DNA of 64,000 bases from Anaerolineales bacterium (GTDB taxonomy: Bacteria > Chloroflexota > Anaerolineae > Anaerolineales > UBA4823), in contig JAFGQI010000125.1 of the NCBI GenBank assembly GCA_016935755.1, forward strand, positions 62,001-126,000. The letters are read 5' to 3'. Position numbers and translations under genes: made by a program. Below, one piece after another: positions 7,212 through 16,092 of this stretch. Position 1 is the stretch's first letter. Each line of letters starts with the position of its first letter. The notes under the pieces were generated by a model. That model was not told where the DNA came from, ran no database searches, and was given only the letters and a program-made list of their open reading frames with translations.

Positions 7212-10200
7212 CTATCGAACCATCACTGGCAGATATATAAAGTTGATGTACACTCCAGTCAAGGCAAAATCTGTGAAATGATCAATCTGCATGGTGATGC
7301 GATTCGCTTCGGTATCAATAACATAACTTTCTGGGAAAGTCCAGCGTTCTGTAGTCGTCGAGTAATAGGCTGGCTTCAACCACTGTTCAGCAAGCTGCAT
7401 GCGATATAGTTCAAGTTCGTCATAACGGAATGTGATCACTACATCCTGGTTGAAGTGCGCTTCAATCGGCTGACCATAGACATCCGTAGCCAGGAAAGCA
7501 TATCCATAACGATATACATTGGCATGCTGTTGGTGCGGCAGCGTGGCAATTGGAACGATCCGTAAAGTAACCATTCCCGTTACCGGCATGGCTCCCGCCG
7601 GGATGAAGATATGCGTGCCATCTGCCAGAGCGATGTGTTGAGGCTGGCTGGCGTCAAAAGTCACTACTACTGGCGCTGGTTTGGGGTACGGGCCTTCCAG
7701 GATGATATCCTGTTCGGTATCACCTGCTCCCATCGCGACATCGACGCGGCCATACCAATACTCAGATTCAGTTTCGAAGATTGCCCCCAGGTGCCAGACC
7801 GTATTTGATATAACCCCCAATTCATAAGGCCCACTGGCAGTAGAGCCGCTCAAGGTGACCGGGTATGCCGCTTTAGTGAACCCTCCATCTTCTGACCACG
7901 CCCAAACCTGGACTTCACCGCCAATCAGCGTGTTGCTGACCGTCAGTGTTCCAGAGACGGTTGCATCTGGCAAACGGAACATCAATACATGCCCGCTTGA
8001 AATGCTGTCGGGAGGCACAATTACATTCAATTCTGCCGGCCTGATCCAGTCGGGTTGATGGATCGTAGCTCCAAGGCGATACCGCCCATGAGGCACTGCC
8101 AGGCTGAAGCTGCCATCTTCTTCAATATCCGCCTGGAACCAGACGTCCTTGACAGGGCTGCTGACGCCACGCGCCATCACCCTGGCCCCAGCCAAGGGAG
8201 AACCATCTGGGGCGACCACTGTACCCTGGATCTCGGCATCCTTGGGGAGCACACCCAGGGGCAGTCCCACGATATCTCCTGCCTGGACAGGGACGTTTAC
8301 AGGGCCAGTTATTTTTGCATAACCCGCATCCGGGTCAATACGGAAATTCAGGTGCCAGAGGCCCGCCGATACCCCCATGGCATAGCTGCCGTTGCTTTCA
8401 TTGATCGGTGTTGCCACCCAATTATCTCCTGACCAGGCTCCTACCAACCCATTTACTCCTTCAACTACATCCTGGTTGCGGGGATCCCATAACGCACCGA
8501 CAATTTTGGCATTCTTAACCTCCACTGGCAACCTGACTTCGACATTCTCTCCATGACCGACCAGCACCTGTCGCTCTGCAGAAGAAGTATATGGGCTGCC
8601 AGCGGGGAGATATGCCAGTACACGATACAACCCGGCCGGCACCTGGATCGTGAACACACCATGGTCAATGGGCGCTCCGTTATGAATACCTGGAGATCCG
8701 ACCTGGGAAGCAGCGCCCCATCCATGAGCATCACCAACCGGCTCCCCTGCCTCATCGACAAGCACTCCAGTAATTATCGCATCGGTAGCGATCAGATCAA
8801 AATCCACTTCCTCCACCGATCCTCCAGCCAGGATTTCCACCTGTACACCAGCGCCAGTAAAGAGATATGGCTGGTCAGACATGGGCGCTGGCTGGATATA
8901 CCAGGTGCCCTCTGAGACTGCCAGGGCATACTGTCCATCCGCAGCGCTGACGGTGCGCAGACTGCCCGGAACTCCTGGACGCCAGGCAATAATGGGTATG
9001 CTGGCAACCCCTGCCCCTTCTGAGGTAATTGTGCCGCTGATTACAGCATCCCGCTGCAGCAGAGTCAATACCCCCAGGTCAAGAACACCCTCTGGCGGCA
9101 GGACGATTGGTTCAACCACAGGGCCGAGATACCCCGGATCATATGGGTGAACCATGACCTTATATCCACCATTGGGTAAGGAGACCTCAAAGGCGCCGTC
9201 CACAGGATCAATCTGGACTCTTCGTCCAATTCCCTCATCGTTGTAGAGACCAACTGTCACTGTAAATGGCGGGGTGGAGCCATCGGGCATATCCACAATC
9301 CCGCTGACCAAAGCATCAGCCGTCAAAACGGTGAAATTCTGCGTGCGAGTCTCAGGATCATTATTCTCCAGGAAGTAAACGAGCTGCGGAGATTCTGGAT
9401 ACACCCAATTGAGCGGCAAAGTATCCGTGATCGGCTTCACCGTGAGCGCCCACAGGCCTGGAGCCAGGTTGAGCTGGTATGTTCCATCGGCTTCGCTCAA
9501 AGCCTGAGCCTGCCCCGGCAGGTTCACCCGGCGAGCCAGAATCTGGGCATGGAAGACTGGCAAACCAGTGTTCGTCATGACGAAGCCCTGCACCTGTTTT
9601 GGCGGTGTGCCAAAAACAAGCGTATAAGGATTTGCTGCACCAGGCAAGCTGATTGCAACTGGTTCTGGGGGCAAAAGACCACTGTTAGCCCAGGGCGGCA
9701 GCGCGCCCAAACTGTAATTGCCATCTGCCAGCCCACCAATCGCCCAAAAGCCAGTGGCATTGGATAGATCTGAAAAGCGATCGCCTGAACCATTCGCTGC
9801 CGTAACCCTGGCCTCGCGCACCGGGTTGCCCATTTCATCCTGGGCATATCCCCATAGCTGAGCCTCTTGCAGGGTCAAGGAAACGCTCTGGACAGCAGCA
9901 GGATCGACGATGTTGATCGCCTGCCTGGCGGATCTCCAATAAGCCACATTCCCAACCGGGAAAGCCTGCAGCGCGTAACCGCCAACTGGCAAACCGCCCA
10001 TCTGAAAGATTCCATCAGGGGCAAGCGCTTTTTGTAGAACCTGGCCATCTCCCAGATATACCAGTACTTCAGCGGCTGCTGGCGTCAGCCCATCCGGACC
10101 ATAGACCGTCCCAAGCACCTGCGGCTCAGTAAGAGCCACTTCGCCCAGGTTTACCGGGGCATTGACTACCGAAAATACCCTGGGCAAAGACTGCGTATAC

Positions 10201-10514
10201 CCGCTGGTGGGCAGAGGCACTGCCTTCAGCACATACATCCCATTAGGCACCGGGCCAAGCTGAAATTCGCCGTCATCGGCGTCCGGTATCGCCTGACCGC
10301 GCACGGTCTGCTCATCTGGTTCAAATAATTTGACGACCGTACCAACGGGCAGCGGAAAACCTCCCTGCGAAGAAACCCAACCGCTGATCATACCCCCATT
10401 AGCTGGCGCGGCTGGAGCAGCAGAGGCTACTGCCGTGGAGCTGGTCAGCACAGCTATAATTAGAAATAAGCTGAGAACTGTACCGATCCGCAATCTGTTA
10501 CTAGACGTTTTCAT
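7212..10514 (-). CDS. Large secreted surface protein with repeated carboxypeptidase-regulatory-like domains
   Basis: The 1100-residue protein starts with a Sec signal peptide (MKTSSNRLRIG, hydrophobic core, AVASAAPAAP). Most of the rest consists of about ten beta-sandwich repeats of the carboxypeptidase regulatory-like type, seen as recurring G.V...G.P..gA.V.a......G.Y.l..l..G.Y.L stretches. Near the C-terminus a region starting TFDASQPQHIALADGTHIFIP resembles ZU5-like modules. It ends INFIYLPVMVR, a tail resembling the short YLPLxxR/K tails I associate with secreted Chloroflexota proteins. A Shine-Dalgarno AGGAGAT lies 7 nt before the ATG. No enzyme active site is visible; a structural or adhesive surface role is likely. 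Confidence 0.82.
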   Translation of the reverse strand: MKTSSNRLRIGTVLSLFLIIAVLTSSTAVASAAPAAPANGGMISGWVSSQGGFPLPVGTVVKLFEPDEQTVRGQAIPDADDGEFQLGPVPNGMYVLKAVPLPTSGYTQSLPRVFSVVNAPVNLGEVALTEPQVLGTVYGPDGLTPAAAEVLVYLGDGQVLQKALAPDGIFQMGGLPVGGYALQAFPVGNVAYWRSARQAINIVDPAAVQSVSLTLQEAQLWGYAQDEMGNPVREARVTAANGSGDRFSDLSNATGFWAIGGLADGNYSLGALPPWANSGLLPPEPVAISLPGAANPYTLVFGTPPKQVQGFVMTNTGLPVFHAQILARRVNLPGQAQALSEADGTYQLNLAPGLWALTVKPITDTLPLNWVYPESPQLVYFLENNDPETRTQNFTVLTADALVSGIVDMPDGSTPPFTVTVGLYNDEGIGRRVQIDPVDGAFEVSLPNGGYKVMVHPYDPGYLGPVVEPIVLPPEGVLDLGVLTLLQRDAVISGTITSEGAGVASIPIIAWRPGVPGSLRTVSAADGQYALAVSEGTWYIQPAPMSDQPYLFTGAGVQVEILAGGSVEEVDFDLIATDAIITGVLVDEAGEPVGDAHGWGAASQVGSPGIHNGAPIDHGVFTIQVPAGLYRVLAYLPAGSPYTSSAERQVLVGHGENVEVRLPVEVKNAKIVGALWDPRNQDVVEGVNGLVGAWSGDNWVATPINESNGSYAMGVSAGLWHLNFRIDPDAGYAKITGPVNVPVQAGDIVGLPLGVLPKDAEIQGTVVAPDGSPLAGARVMARGVSSPVKDVWFQADIEEDGSFSLAVPHGRYRLGATIHQPDWIRPAELNVIVPPDSISSGHVLMFRLPDATVSGTLTVSNTLIGGEVQVWAWSEDGGFTKAAYPVTLSGSTASGPYELGVISNTVWHLGAIFETESEYWYGRVDVAMGAGDTEQDIILEGPYPKPAPVVVTFDASQPQHIALADGTHIFIPAGAMPVTGMVTLRIVPIATLPHQQHANVYRYGYAFLATDVYGQPIEAHFNQDVVITFRYDELELYRMQLAEQWLKPAYYSTTTERWTFPESYVIDTEANRITMQIDHFTDFALTGVYINFIYLPVMVR

Positions 10515-10630
10515 TGGACATCTCCTGACTAACTAAAATTTAAACCGATCTGCCCGTGATCAGGACATATCCATACTTTAGTATTTGATTAATAAATAGG
10601 GGTATGCTTACTGTAAAAACCTTGTAAACT

Positions 10631-11746
10631 TTACTTCTGAACCCCCCAGAACCTCACTTTCCCATCCAGGCCTCCACTTATCAGAATTTTCCCTGCAGGA
10701 TCGAAAGCCACACAGGTCACTCCTGCCGTATGCTCTCGCAGAGCCACTATCGATTGGGGTGGATCGACCTGCCAGATGCGCACGGTCTTATCGCCCCCAG
10801 CCGAAGCCAGCAGCAAACCATCCGGGCTGAAAACCACTCGCCAGATCAAGGAATGGTAACTATTCGTCAATCCGTTATGCCCGGTGAATTGGATCGGAAC
10901 AGGATACTTCTCCTGCCCGGTGCGGAAGGCGCTTCCCGCCTCCCACAGCAGCACCTGATTATCATTGCCCCCCACTGCAAGGGTTTGCCCGTCCGGACTG
11001 AATGAAAGATTGAAGAGCGGAGTAGTCCAACGAAAGGTCCCAGCAATCCGACCTGAGCCCACCTCTCGCAGGCGCACAAGATTGCCATTGATAATTGCCA
11101 GGTTGCCCCCATCAGTGGGAAAAGCAATGGACGGTACCGCATGCGTACCTCCAATCATCGTTTGCAGCAGCCTGCCAGTACCAAGCTCCCATAATCGAGC
11201 CACGGCATCATTGCCCCCTGAGGCCAGGTACGACCCATTTGGGCTGAAAACCACGCTATTCACCCCTTTTTTATGCGCGAGGAGAACCAACTCAGGGGGC
11301 AGATCGACTTGAGCAGATAGCAAAGCTTGAAAATCCCACACCCGCACCTTGCCATCCCGGCTCCCTACAGCCAACCAGCGTCCATCCGGGCTAAAAGCCA
11401 GGCTGTGCGAAAAAGCACCTGTTTTCAATGATACCTGCCTGGTCAGGCCATCCGCAAGGTAAATATGCACATCTTCCCCAGCCGAAACCACCAGGGCTTT
11501 GCCATCCGGCGACCATGCCAGCGCCATCACCAGATCCCAGGGGCTGAAGGATATCTCCGCAAACTGCGCCAAACCGGATGCATTCTGCGGGGTGGTTTTG
11601 ACCAGATCGGGTAAGGAGGCGGATATAGATGCGTGCGGAGGGAGACCAACGGGCAGGTTATTATATTGGATGTCTATAACCGATGGCAAAAAGACAGCCA
11701 CGATGATCATATTGACCAGGCCAGCAATCTGGCCTGATTTTTTCAC
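10631..11746 (-). CDS. Membrane-anchored seven-bladed WD40 propeller protein
   Basis: After a charged start (MKKSGQ) there is one hydrophobic segment (about residues 8-24), probably a signal anchor. Seven WD40-like repeats follow, each with an 'FSPDG..La.G..D..vrlW' core, which closes exactly one propeller. I place the start at the GTG at 11746 because it overlaps the upstream gene's stop as GTGA; the open frame begins at a GTG at 11761. It is co-transcribed with the WD40 lipoprotein gene. WD40 domains are protein-interaction scaffolds; no partner or catalytic domain is visible. Confidence 0.83.
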   Translation of the reverse strand: MKKSGQIAGLVNMIIVAVFLPSVIDIQYNNLPVGLPPHASISASLPDLVKTTPQNASGLAQFAEISFSPWDLVMALAWSPDGKALVVSAGEDVHIYLADGLTRQVSLKTGAFSHSLAFSPDGRWLAVGSRDGKVRVWDFQALLSAQVDLPPELVLLAHKKGVNSVVFSPNGSYLASGGNDAVARLWELGTGRLLQTMIGGTHAVPSIAFPTDGGNLAIINGNLVRLREVGSGRIAGTFRWTTPLFNLSFSPDGQTLAVGGNDNQVLLWEAGSAFRTGQEKYPVPIQFTGHNGLTNSYHSLIWRVVFSPDGLLLASAGGDKTVRIWQVDPPQSIVALREHTAGVTCVAFDPAGKILISGGLDGKVRFWGVQK

Positions 11747-12972
11747 GGCCGGATTCCCCACAAGCGTAACGTGCCATCATAGGATCCCGTTACCAGATAC
11801 TGCCCACCTGGCGAAAATAACAAATAACCCACGCCCTTATCATGCCCCTCCAGAGTTCGCAGAAGCGTGCCTGAATGGCTATCCCAGATGCGCACCAGAC
11901 TGTTCTGGTAGCTTCCTCCCGTGGCAAGTAAACTGCCATCCGGGCTGAAGCCCAGGCTTTCGATCACCTCATCCGTGCTCATCGTCAAGAGCTGAGTCCC
12001 AGTTTGGACATCCCACATCCGGATAACGCCATCGTAGTGGCCCGAAGCTAACATTTCGCCGTCTGGAGAGAAGGCAATCCTGGTAACCGCCCCGGTAAAC
12101 GAAGTGGACAGGCGATGGGCCCATTCTTTGTTTATCCCATCCCAGATGCGGATAGCATATCGGTCTGGAGTGACCGCCAAGAAATCATCTTGGGGAGAAA
12201 AAGCCACATCCAGAGCTGGGCCAGTTTGCAGAGTACCTGTGATTGCCCAGGTTAATGTGCTCCAAAACTCTACACTATTCTGAGACTCCACCGAACTGGT
12301 GAAAGCAGCCGCGAAAACTCTGCCATTGGGGGAGAAATCAAAACTGCTCAAAGCTCTCCCAGCATTATAAAGAACACCCAACGGTTTCCAATTGGGGCCC
12401 AGCCACAGCTCCAGGCTGCTGATATAGCCTGTCTGATCGGTGCCCCACCGGCTGCCAGCTACCAGCCAGGTTCCACGGGAGCTGAAAGCAATATCCACGA
12501 TGCCCTTGGTGCGAGGGTATAAAGTCCGCACAACCTGACGCGTTTGCGGGTCGTACAACACAATCTCAGTGTCATTCGCCACTGCCAGGATTAACCCATC
12601 TGGAGTCCAGGCCAGATCAGTCACGGTAGGCTCGCCCCACTCTGCCAATGCGGAGACCCGACCTGCACTTTCCACAGAAATCAGTTCAAAAGAGGCTGGC
12701 AGAGCAGTAGCCGGCTGAGCATACAATAAGGCTGTGGGAGTCAGGGTCGGAGCAGGCGTTTCGGTTGGAGTAGCCGCAATTGTAGCTGTCGCAGCAGGAG
12801 TATTCGAAGGGACAGGGGAAGCTGCTGGTGTGGCAGAATTTATGAGCAGCTCTACAGGAGGCGTACTGGCAGGGCTCTTGCTGCAGCCAGCCAGGCTGAG
12901 GATTAAAACCAGGTTTATCACACAATATAGCCAGTCAAGTTTTTTTATACTCAAAATATCACCACAAGTCAC
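11743..12972 (-). CDS. WD40 propeller lipoprotein
   Basis: A hydrophobic N-terminus ends in the lipobox LAGC (Cys about residue 30). A low-complexity Pro/Thr/Ala linker (about 32-90) then leads into seven WD40-like repeats ending RLWGIRP, again enough for one propeller. The mature protein is expected on the outer face of the cytoplasmic membrane. The start is uncertain: GTG at 12972 opens the frame without a clear ribosome site, and a TTG six codons later is an alternative. Its stop overlaps the next gene as GTGA, so the two WD40 proteins are made together and may work as a pair. Confidence 0.83.
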   Translation of the reverse strand: MTCGDILSIKKLDWLYCVINLVLILSLAGCSKSPASTPPVELLINSATPAASPVPSNTPAATATIAATPTETPAPTLTPTALLYAQPATALPASFELISVESAGRVSALAEWGEPTVTDLAWTPDGLILAVANDTEIVLYDPQTRQVVRTLYPRTKGIVDIAFSSRGTWLVAGSRWGTDQTGYISSLELWLGPNWKPLGVLYNAGRALSSFDFSPNGRVFAAAFTSSVESQNSVEFWSTLTWAITGTLQTGPALDVAFSPQDDFLAVTPDRYAIRIWDGINKEWAHRLSTSFTGAVTRIAFSPDGEMLASGHYDGVIRMWDVQTGTQLLTMSTDEVIESLGFSPDGSLLATGGSYQNSLVRIWDSHSGTLLRTLEGHDKGVGYLLFSPGGQYLVTGSYDGTLRLWGIRP

Positions 12973-13082
12973 TCAAAGCTGCCCCGGTTCATCCAGGGAA
13001 GTACTAACGATTATAATTTTAACACCAGTCGTTGAAGTTATGTTCCCTGCCATCCGTCATCAGAATCACACCAAATTGGTTA

Positions 13083-13091
13083 TGTTATAAT
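13083..13091 (+). promoter_or_regulatory. Extended -10 promoter of the M29 aminopeptidase gene
   Basis: The sequence TGTTATAAT is a perfect extended -10 (TGnTATAAT). Predicted transcription starts near 13098, about 44 nt before the ATG. No good -35 is present, as is common with extended -10 promoters. Confidence 0.65.
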
Positions 13092-13095
13092 GTGG

Positions 13096-13117
13096 AAACC
13101 TGCCATTCAGCAGGTTT
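13096..13117 (+). other. Hairpin at the predicted 5' end of the M29 mRNA
   Basis: An 8-bp perfect inverted repeat (13096-13103 with 13110-13117) with a 6-nt loop lies at the predicted mRNA start, upstream of the AGGAG ribosome site. It may stabilise the 5' end or bind a regulator. No T-run follows that would make it a terminator. Confidence 0.4.
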
Positions 13118-13141
13118 GTTGAAAACAGGAGCTAAAAACTT

Positions 13142-14245
13142 ATGAAAGATTATCGAATTGAAAACCTGGCGAAAATATTGGTCAACTATTCCACCAATGT
13201 TAAGCCTGGAGAATGGGTGCTGATCAACGCCAACACCCTGGCTTCGCCCTTAGTGAACGAAGTAGTACGCTGCGTTCTGCGCGCCGGTGGACACCCAAAT
13301 ATCATGTGGGATGACGATGATATCCAGCAAACCATTCTGCAAGAGTCGAGCGATGCCCAGTTGGAATGGGTATCCCCAGTCGAAACCATGCTGTTCGAGA
13401 AAACAGATGTCTTGATCAGCTTGCGAGCCGCTAAAAATACGCGCTCGCTGACTGGCATCGATCCTCAAAAGCAGCGCCGCAGACAGACAGCCCGCCGTGA
13501 CCTGATGAAAACTTATATGCAGCGCTCAGCAGATGGCAGCCTGCGCTGGACATTAACCAATTTCCCCTGCCATGCCTATGCCCAGGATGCAGATATGAGC
13601 CTGAGTGACTACGAAGACTTTGTTTATGCAGCCACTTTTGCCGACCAGCCCGATCCCATCCAGGCCTGGATAAATATACGCGACAAGCAGCAACGGTTGG
13701 TAGATTGGATCAATGGCAAAAAGCAGGTGATTGTGCGTGGGCCTAACAGCGACCTTTCTCTATCGATCGATGGACGCCGCTTTATCAACTGCTCTGGCGA
13801 TAAAAATATGCCCGATGGCGAAATCTTCACCGGCCCAGTGGAAGAATCTGTCAACGGCTGGGTGCGCTTTACTTATCCTGCTATTCACGGAGGCCGGGAG
13901 GTGGAAGGGGTCGAACTCACCTTCAAGGACGGTAAAGTGGTAAAAGCCACCGCTCGCAAAAATGAGAATTATCTGCTCACCTTGTTGGATAGCGATCCAG
14001 GCGCACGCTACCTGGGTGAATTCGCCATTGGCACCAATTATGGCATCAAGCGTTTCACCAAGAGCATTCTTTACGATGAAAAAATCGGGGGGAGCATTCA
14101 TATGGCAGTAGGCGCTGGTTATCCGGAAACGGGCAGTAAGAATCAGTCCAGCATCCACTGGGATTTCATTTGCGATATGCAAGATAACAGCGAAATCCTG
14201 GTCGATGGCGAATTATTTTACAAAAATGGCGAGTTTGTGATCTAG
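13142..14245 (+). CDS. M29-family aminopeptidase (AmpS/AmpT type)
   Basis: The 367-residue cytoplasmic protein matches metal-dependent M29 aminopeptidases, which release N-terminal residues from short peptides. Visible family segments include KPGEWVLINA near the start, LGEFAIGTN, LYDEKIGGSIHMAVG and NQSSIHWDFICDM; the Glu and His residues in the last three supply the two-metal site. Family length is about 370-410, so it is slightly short but complete. AGGAG lies about 10 nt before the ATG. It is followed after 29 nt by the LysM-M23 gene, whose own -10-like box overlaps its start. Confidence 0.9.
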   Translation: MKDYRIENLAKILVNYSTNVKPGEWVLINANTLASPLVNEVVRCVLRAGGHPNIMWDDDDIQQTILQESSDAQLEWVSPVETMLFEKTDVLISLRAAKNTRSLTGIDPQKQRRRQTARRDLMKTYMQRSADGSLRWTLTNFPCHAYAQDADMSLSDYEDFVYAATFADQPDPIQAWINIRDKQQRLVDWINGKKQVIVRGPNSDLSLSIDGRRFINCSGDKNMPDGEIFTGPVEESVNGWVRFTYPAIHGGREVEGVELTFKDGKVVKATARKNENYLLTLLDSDPGARYLGEFAIGTNYGIKRFTKSILYDEKIGGSIHMAVGAGYPETGSKNQSSIHWDFICDMQDNSEILVDGELFYKNGEFVI

Positions 14246-14274
14246 GCTTTTACAAATATCTGTATCGGTATAAT

Positions 14275-15432
14275 ATGATGGACGAAAACAATACTTCTAT
14301 TAAATCAGAGCAGCCTGCTCGGGAACGAAACGTTGGGCCGCTGTTACAGCAAATTGGCCTGAATATGCTGATGGTCGGCCTGATTGCTTTGCTGGCTTTT
14401 CTGGCCTGGCAGCGTTTCTTCCCCGAAGATAAGACTGCCGCCCAGGCTCAAGCTCCGGAGATGACTACCCAGGAGGCTGCTCCTGAAGAGGCCATCCTGA
14501 TTGAGGAAGAAACCATCCCGGTTGAGCTGACTCCCCTGACAACCCCAACCGCGCTGCTGGCGGAGGGCATCTCTCGCAAAATTAGCTTGAAGACGATCAT
14601 CCCCACTCGACCGAGGGTGAATGTCATCACCTATACGGTCCAAATGGGAGATACACTCTTCAGCATCGCTTACAGTTTTAGCCTCAAACCCGAAACCATC
14701 TTGTGGGGCAACTTCGATGTGCTGAATGACAATCCCCACTTTCTCAAACCCAATCAGGTGCTGAATATCCTGCCGACAGACGGCACGTATTATCAGTGGA
14801 AAGAAAATGATACGCTAGGCGCAGTAGCGGATACTTTCAAAGTTGATCCGCAGGCAATCGTCAACTACGCCGGCAACAATTTCGACCTGACTCAAGTTGG
14901 TCTGAATGGCACTGGGATTGAGCCTGGGAATTGGTTAATCATTCCGGGCGGAAAGCGCGATATCAAGGACTGGGGCCCTCCTGCCATTACGCGCCAAAAT
15001 GCCGCTGCGGCTCGGTATTATGGTTCCGGAGCATGTGGAGCGATCTACGAGGGTGCCATCGGCACAGGCACCTTTGTCTGGCCAACAACCGACAGAACCC
15101 TTTCTGGATATACATACGATCCCGCGGTCCATCCAGCGATTGATATTGGTGGAGCAGAAGGCAACCCGATCTATGCCACCGACAGCGGGGTTATCGTCTA
15201 CTCCGGCTGGAGCGATTACGGTTATGGCTACCTGATCGTCATCGATCATGGCAACGGCTGGCAAAGCGCTTACGCCCACCTGAGCGCCATCGCTGTGGGC
15301 TGCGGTCAGAGCGTATACCAGGGCGGGTACATTGGCGCTCTAGGCACCACTGGCAACTCCAGCGGCCCACACCTGCACTTCGAACTGGCGATCAATGGCG
15401 TAAAAGTCAACCCGCTCGACTACCTTCGATAA
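14275..15432 (+). CDS. Membrane-anchored LysM and M23 peptidoglycan hydrolase
   Basis: The 385-residue protein has a short cytoplasmic start, one transmembrane segment (about 28-46), an acidic Pro/Glu/Thr linker, one clear LysM repeat (YTVQMGDTLFSIA, about 120-167), a second LysM-like repeat (about 172-225) and an M23 domain with H286, D290, H335 and H366-x-H368. It is expected to bind and cut peptidoglycan outside the membrane. Two consecutive ATGs (14275 and 14278) can start it. A TATAAT abuts the first, and no Shine-Dalgarno is visible, so a separate transcript from a leaderless-like start is possible. A strong terminator follows. Confidence 0.92.
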   Translation: MMDENNTSIKSEQPARERNVGPLLQQIGLNMLMVGLIALLAFLAWQRFFPEDKTAAQAQAPEMTTQEAAPEEAILIEEETIPVELTPLTTPTALLAEGISRKISLKTIIPTRPRVNVITYTVQMGDTLFSIAYSFSLKPETILWGNFDVLNDNPHFLKPNQVLNILPTDGTYYQWKENDTLGAVADTFKVDPQAIVNYAGNNFDLTQVGLNGTGIEPGNWLIIPGGKRDIKDWGPPAITRQNAAAARYYGSGACGAIYEGAIGTGTFVWPTTDRTLSGYTYDPAVHPAIDIGGAEGNPIYATDSGVIVYSGWSDYGYGYLIVIDHGNGWQSAYAHLSAIAVGCGQSVYQGGYIGALGTTGNSSGPHLHFELAINGVKVNPLDYLR

Positions 15433-15450
15433 ATGTAAACGAGCTATTGC

Positions 15451-15494
15451 ATCGGGTGTTTTGGAGATCGAGTTCCAAAGCACCCGATCTTTTT
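15451..15494 (+). terminator. Rho-independent terminator after the LysM-M23 gene
   Basis: A 15-bp stem with one G-T pair (15451-15465 with 15474-15488) and an 8-nt loop is followed by a run of five T (15490-15494). Confidence 0.88.
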
Positions 15495-15544
15495 GGGTGT
15501 AGAATTACAGCTGTTCAATTTTCTTGTGTTGCAAGGAGATAAAT

Positions 15545-16030
15545 ATGAACCTGCATACTGTTGCAATTGAAAAACCTCTGGAAACAAATTTCATCCTGGG
15601 GCAGACCCATTTCATCAAAACCGTAGAGGATGTATACGAGGCAATGGTGACGGCTGTCCCAGGGATCAAGTTTGGGCTGGCATTTTGCGAGGCCTCCGGC
15701 AAATGCCTGGTGCGGACAGCGGGGACAGACGCTGAGATGATTGAGCTGGCCCGCAAGAACGCCCTGGAAATTGGAGCCGGGCACAGCTTCATTGTCTTCC
15801 TGGGCCAGGGTTACTACCCCATCAATGTGCTCAACTCGATTAAGATGGTGCCAGAGGTATGCCACATAATCTGCGCCACTGCCAACCCTACCACGGTCAT
15901 AGTGGCAGAAAACGAGCAGGGCCGCGGCATCCTGGGCGTGATCGATGGCTTTTCCCCCCAGGGAGTGGAAGATGAAGAGGAAATTGCCTGGCGGAAAGGC
16001 TTCCTGCGCATGATCGGGTATAAAGCATAA
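15545..16030 (+). CDS. Adenosine-specific kinase family protein (PF04008)
   Basis: This compact 161-residue protein matches the small family named adenosine-specific kinase from thermophile structures. Typical stretches are GIKFGLAFCEASGKCLVRTAG and, later, ICATANPTTVIVAE, GRGILGVIDG. The family is assigned to ATP-dependent phosphorylation of adenosine, but evidence for the reaction is thin and it has no relation to ribokinase-type adenosine kinases. The start ATG has an excellent AAGGAGAT 4 nt upstream, which rules out the in-frame start at 15524. The preceding terminator isolates it from the peptidase genes. Confidence 0.85.
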   Translation: MNLHTVAIEKPLETNFILGQTHFIKTVEDVYEAMVTAVPGIKFGLAFCEASGKCLVRTAGTDAEMIELARKNALEIGAGHSFIVFLGQGYYPINVLNSIKMVPEVCHIICATANPTTVIVAENEQGRGILGVIDGFSPQGVEDEEEIAWRKGFLRMIGYKA

Positions 16031-16092
16031 CCTGCAAGAGATCCAAACCCTTCCTAAACTCACACAGATATATACCAGATAAGGATACTCCC

